Assembly: GCA_019689515.1 (NCBI GenBank)
Contig: JADGHI010000155.1
Coordinates: 1-8,066 of the forward strand
Direction: 5' to 3'
Source of the DNA: Acetobacteraceae bacterium
GTDB taxonomy: Bacteria > Pseudomonadota > Alphaproteobacteria > Acetobacterales > Acetobacteraceae
DNA: 8,066 bases
The notes beneath the pieces were generated by a model. The model had not been told where the DNA came from. It ran no database searches and saw nothing but the letters and a program-made list of their open reading frames with translations. Below are positions 6,582-8,066 of the stretch, piece by piece. How positions within the stretch are numbered: the stretch's first letter is position 1; every line of letters starts with the position of its first letter. A program made the position numbers and the translations under genes.

Positions 6582-6690
6582 ACGGCGCGGCCGCATCGTT
6601 GCGCCGACTTGGCCTGACGATCGCCGCCTGGGCCGAGCGCCGGCGCCATCTAGTCGTATCGCGACGACACCTCGCGCCGAAACGCACCGA

Positions 6691-6723
6691 GCCCCGTCGG
6701 CCTGCGCCGACGGGGCCCGTTTT
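6691..6723 (+). terminator. Rho-independent-like terminator between rlmN and the thiolase gene
   Basis: A perfect 10-bp stem (GCCCCGTCGG at 6691-6700 pairing with 6707-6716) with a six-base loop is followed three bases later by TTTT (6720-6723). The T run favours termination of plus-strand transcription from rlmN. On the minus strand the stem is followed by a weaker GTGCGTTT, so it may also stop transcripts from the convergent thiolase gene. Confidence 0.75.
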
Positions 6724-6740
6724 CACGTTGCAGGCTTACG

Positions 6741-6756
6741 CTCCGCGCACGCGGAG
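6741..6756. repeat. Short perfect inverted repeat downstream of the thiolase gene
   Basis: CTCCGCG at 6741-6747 and CGCGGAG at 6750-6756 are exact inverted copies separated by two bases. As RNA this would fold as a six-base-pair stem with a four-base loop, about 20 bases past the thiolase stop codon. No T run follows on either strand, so it may be an accessory 3' structure rather than a terminator. Confidence 0.45.
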
Positions 6757-6776
6757 GACGGGCGCGCTGCGGCGCT

Positions 6777-7961
6777 TCAGCCGCCGTTCGGCCGCTCCAC
6801 GCACATCGCGACGCCCATGCCGCCGCCGATGCAGAGCGTCGCCAGGCCGCGCTTCGCCTCGCGCCGCTGCATCTCGTAGAGCAGCGTCGTCAGCACCCGC
6901 GCGCCGCTCGCGCCGATCGGGTGCCCGAGCGCGATCGCGCCGCCGTTCACGTTCACCTTCGCGGGATCCCAGCCGAGATCCTTGTTCACCGCGCAGGCCT
7001 GCGCCGCGAAGGCCTCGTTCGCCTCGATCAGGTCGAGGCTGCTGATGTCCCACCCCGCCTTCTGCAGCGCCTTGCGGCTCGCCGGGATCGGCCCCGTGCC
7101 CATGATCGCGGGATCCACGCCCGCCGTCGCCCAGCTCACGATCCGCGCCAGCGGCTTGATGCCGCGCTTGCGCGCCTCCTCGGCGGACATCACCACCACC
7201 GCCGCGGCGCCATCGTTGATGCCGCTCGCATTGCCCGCCGTCACGGTGCCGTCCTTCTGGAAGGCCGGGCGCAGCTTGGCGAGGACCTCGAGCGTCGTGT
7301 CCGGCTTCGGGTACTCGTCGCTGTCCACCACGATGTCGCCCTTGCGGGTCTTCACCGTCACCGGCGCGATCTCGTCCTTGAAGCGGCCGGACTTCATCGC
7401 CTCGCCGGCGCGGCGCTGGCTCTCGACGGCGAAGCGGTCCTGCTGCTCGCGCGTGATCTGGAACTTCTCGGCGACGTTCTCCGCCGTGTTGCCCATGTGG
7501 TAGCCGTGGAAGGCGTCCCACAGCCCGTCCTTGATCATGGTGTCCACGAGGGCGAGGTCGCCCATCTTCTGACCGGCGCGCAGATGCGCCGCGTGCGGCG
7601 CCTGGGTCATGCTCTCCTGCCCGCCGGCGACCAGGATCGCGGCGTCGCCGGCCGCGATCTGCTGCGCCGCGAGCGCGACGGCGCGCAGGCCCGAGCCGCA
7701 GAGCTGGTTGATGCCGAAGGCGGTGCGCTCGACCGGGATGCCGGCGGCGACCGAGGCCTGCCGCGCCGGGTTCTGGCCCGCGCCGGCGGTCAGGATCTGG
7801 CCCATGATGACCTCGTCCACCTCCTCGGGCTTCACCCGGGCGCGCTCGATCGCCGCCTTGATCGCGACGGCGCCGAGCGTGTGCGCGGGGAGGGAGGCGA
7901 AGGCCCCGTTGAAGCTGCCGACCGGCGTGCGGGCCGCGGAGGCGATGACGATCTCGGTCAT
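6777..7961 (-). CDS. phaA: Acetyl-CoA C-acetyltransferase (biosynthetic-type thiolase)
   Basis: This is a cytosolic thiolase of 394 residues, the standard length, which condenses two acetyl-CoA to acetoacetyl-CoA, reversibly. The acylated nucleophile is C88 in NQLCGSG. The other catalytic residues fit N315 (IEANEAFAAQ), H347 (GGAIALGHPIGASG) and C377 (LCIGGGMG). GQNPARQAS (62-70) and AGNASGINDGAAA (242-254) are further family blocks. The close match to PhaA-type short-chain enzymes suggests a role in poly-3-hydroxybutyrate synthesis. However, no phaB or phaC is in view, and a general acetoacetyl-CoA thiolase (AtoB-like) acting in ketone or leucine metabolism cannot be excluded. The ATG at 7961 has a GGGGAG ten bases upstream. 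The gene converges on rlmN across the hairpins at 6691-6756, and a palindrome overlapping its likely promoter hints at repression. Confidence 0.95.
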   Translation of the reverse strand: MTEIVIASAARTPVGSFNGAFASLPAHTLGAVAIKAAIERARVKPEEVDEVIMGQILTAGAGQNPARQASVAAGIPVERTAFGINQLCGSGLRAVALAAQQIAAGDAAILVAGGQESMTQAPHAAHLRAGQKMGDLALVDTMIKDGLWDAFHGYHMGNTAENVAEKFQITREQQDRFAVESQRRAGEAMKSGRFKDEIAPVTVKTRKGDIVVDSDEYPKPDTTLEVLAKLRPAFQKDGTVTAGNASGINDGAAAVVVMSAEEARKRGIKPLARIVSWATAGVDPAIMGTGPIPASRKALQKAGWDISSLDLIEANEAFAAQACAVNKDLGWDPAKVNVNGGAIALGHPIGASGARVLTTLLYEMQRREAKRGLATLCIGGGMGVAMCVERPNGG

Positions 7962-7971
7962 GACGGGCTGT

Positions 7972-7977
7972 CTCCCC
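7972..7977 (-). promoter_or_regulatory. Ribosome binding site of the thiolase gene
   Basis: On the minus strand GGGGAG lies ten bases before the ATG at 7961. The spacing is slightly long, but no other in-frame start fits better. Confidence 0.5.
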
Positions 7978-7983
7978 AGGGAG

Positions 7984-7998
7984 TATTGCGCCGCAATA
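7984..7998. promoter_or_regulatory. Perfect 15-bp palindrome, candidate repressor operator of the thiolase gene
   Basis: TATTGCG and CGCAATA are exact inverted arms around a single central C. The inner core reads TGC-N3-GCA, the kind of half-site arrangement reported for PhaR regulators of polyhydroxyalkanoate genes in alphaproteobacteria. It overlaps the candidate -10 (7995-8000) and would cover the start of transcription, about 23 to 37 bases upstream of the ATG. Assignment to PhaR is an inference. Confidence 0.5.
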
Positions 7999-8024
7999 TG
8001 GCGGTTTCCCCCGCCACCTTACAA
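7995..8024 (-). promoter_or_regulatory. Candidate promoter of the thiolase gene
   Basis: On the minus strand TTGTAA (8024-8019) and CATATT (8000-7995) are separated by 18 bases, each matching four of six sigma-70 consensus positions. The -35 overlaps the stop codon of the probable upstream gene, and the -10 overlaps the 15-bp palindrome. Confidence 0.4.
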
Positions 8025-8066
8025 CCCGCGCATCCAGCGGAGCAGGGGTTTCCACAGCGCCTCCTC
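8019..8066 (-). CDS. Probable C-terminal end of an unidentified gene, cut by the window edge
   Basis: Reading leftward from the right edge, one frame gives EEALWKPLLRWMRGL and then TAA. Two Trp and a Lys in 15 residues, and a stop placed 57 bases before the thiolase start, look more like a real gene end than chance in such GC-rich DNA. The fragment is too short to assign to a family. If real, this gene lies upstream of the thiolase on the same strand and could read through into it. Confidence 0.4.
   Translation of the reverse strand, partial: EEALWKPLLRWMRGL

Noticed and set aside
6653..6668. GTCGT-N6-ACGAC inverted repeat in the rlmN-thiolase spacer
   Set aside because: It is a five-base stem without a T run or any nearby gene to regulate, and is not distinguishable from chance.
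6736..8055. A 439-residue minus-strand open frame covering the thiolase gene
   Set aside because: It is the thiolase gene read out of frame, extremely rich in Arg, Gly and Asp. The 394-residue frame has all catalytic thiolase residues.

Overview
The window looks like chromosomal housekeeping DNA from a high-GC (roughly 70% or more by eye) alphaproteobacterium, most likely an Acetobacteraceae or related Rhodospirillales member. This rests on codon bias, on the divergent pair of an alphaproteobacterial AroA and a TIGR02300/FYDLN-type acidic zinc-ribbon protein, on an HWE-type histidine kinase, and on an IalB-family periplasmic protein. The lineage is an inference; there is no rRNA or other firm marker here.

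Layout, left to right. (1) Positions 2-385, minus: the N-terminal third of aroA (EPSP synthase), running off the left edge. (2) 494-826, plus: a small FYDLN-type zinc-ribbon protein with a strongly acidic tail, divergent from aroA. (3) 1010-2779, plus: a membrane-bound HWE-family sensor histidine kinase with no response regulator beside it. (4) 2828-4620, minus: a two-gene unit, a SAM-dependent methyltransferase followed by a YdcF/DUF218 protein. The stop and start overlap as GTGA, which suggests coupled translation. (5) 4759-6581, plus: an IalB-family exported protein and rlmN (23S rRNA A2503 / tRNA A37 methyltransferase), overlapping as ATGA. (6) 6691-6756: one strong and one weaker hairpin between convergent genes. 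(7) 6777-7961, minus: an acetyl-CoA acetyltransferase (PhaA-type thiolase). A perfect 15-bp inverted repeat upstream overlaps its likely -10 element. (8) 8019-8066, minus: probably the last 15 codons of another gene.

The genes serve unrelated processes: aromatic amino acid synthesis, signal transduction, envelope functions, ribosome modification and acetoacetyl-CoA supply, probably for polyhydroxybutyrate. I see no mobile element, CRISPR array, phage gene, toxin-antitoxin pair, RNA gene or defence locus, and no stretch over 300 bases without a gene. No new biological system is evident. The points most worth following are the putative operator over the thiolase promoter, the coupled methyltransferase/DUF218 pair of unknown substrate, and the possible leaderless ialB-rlmN transcript.
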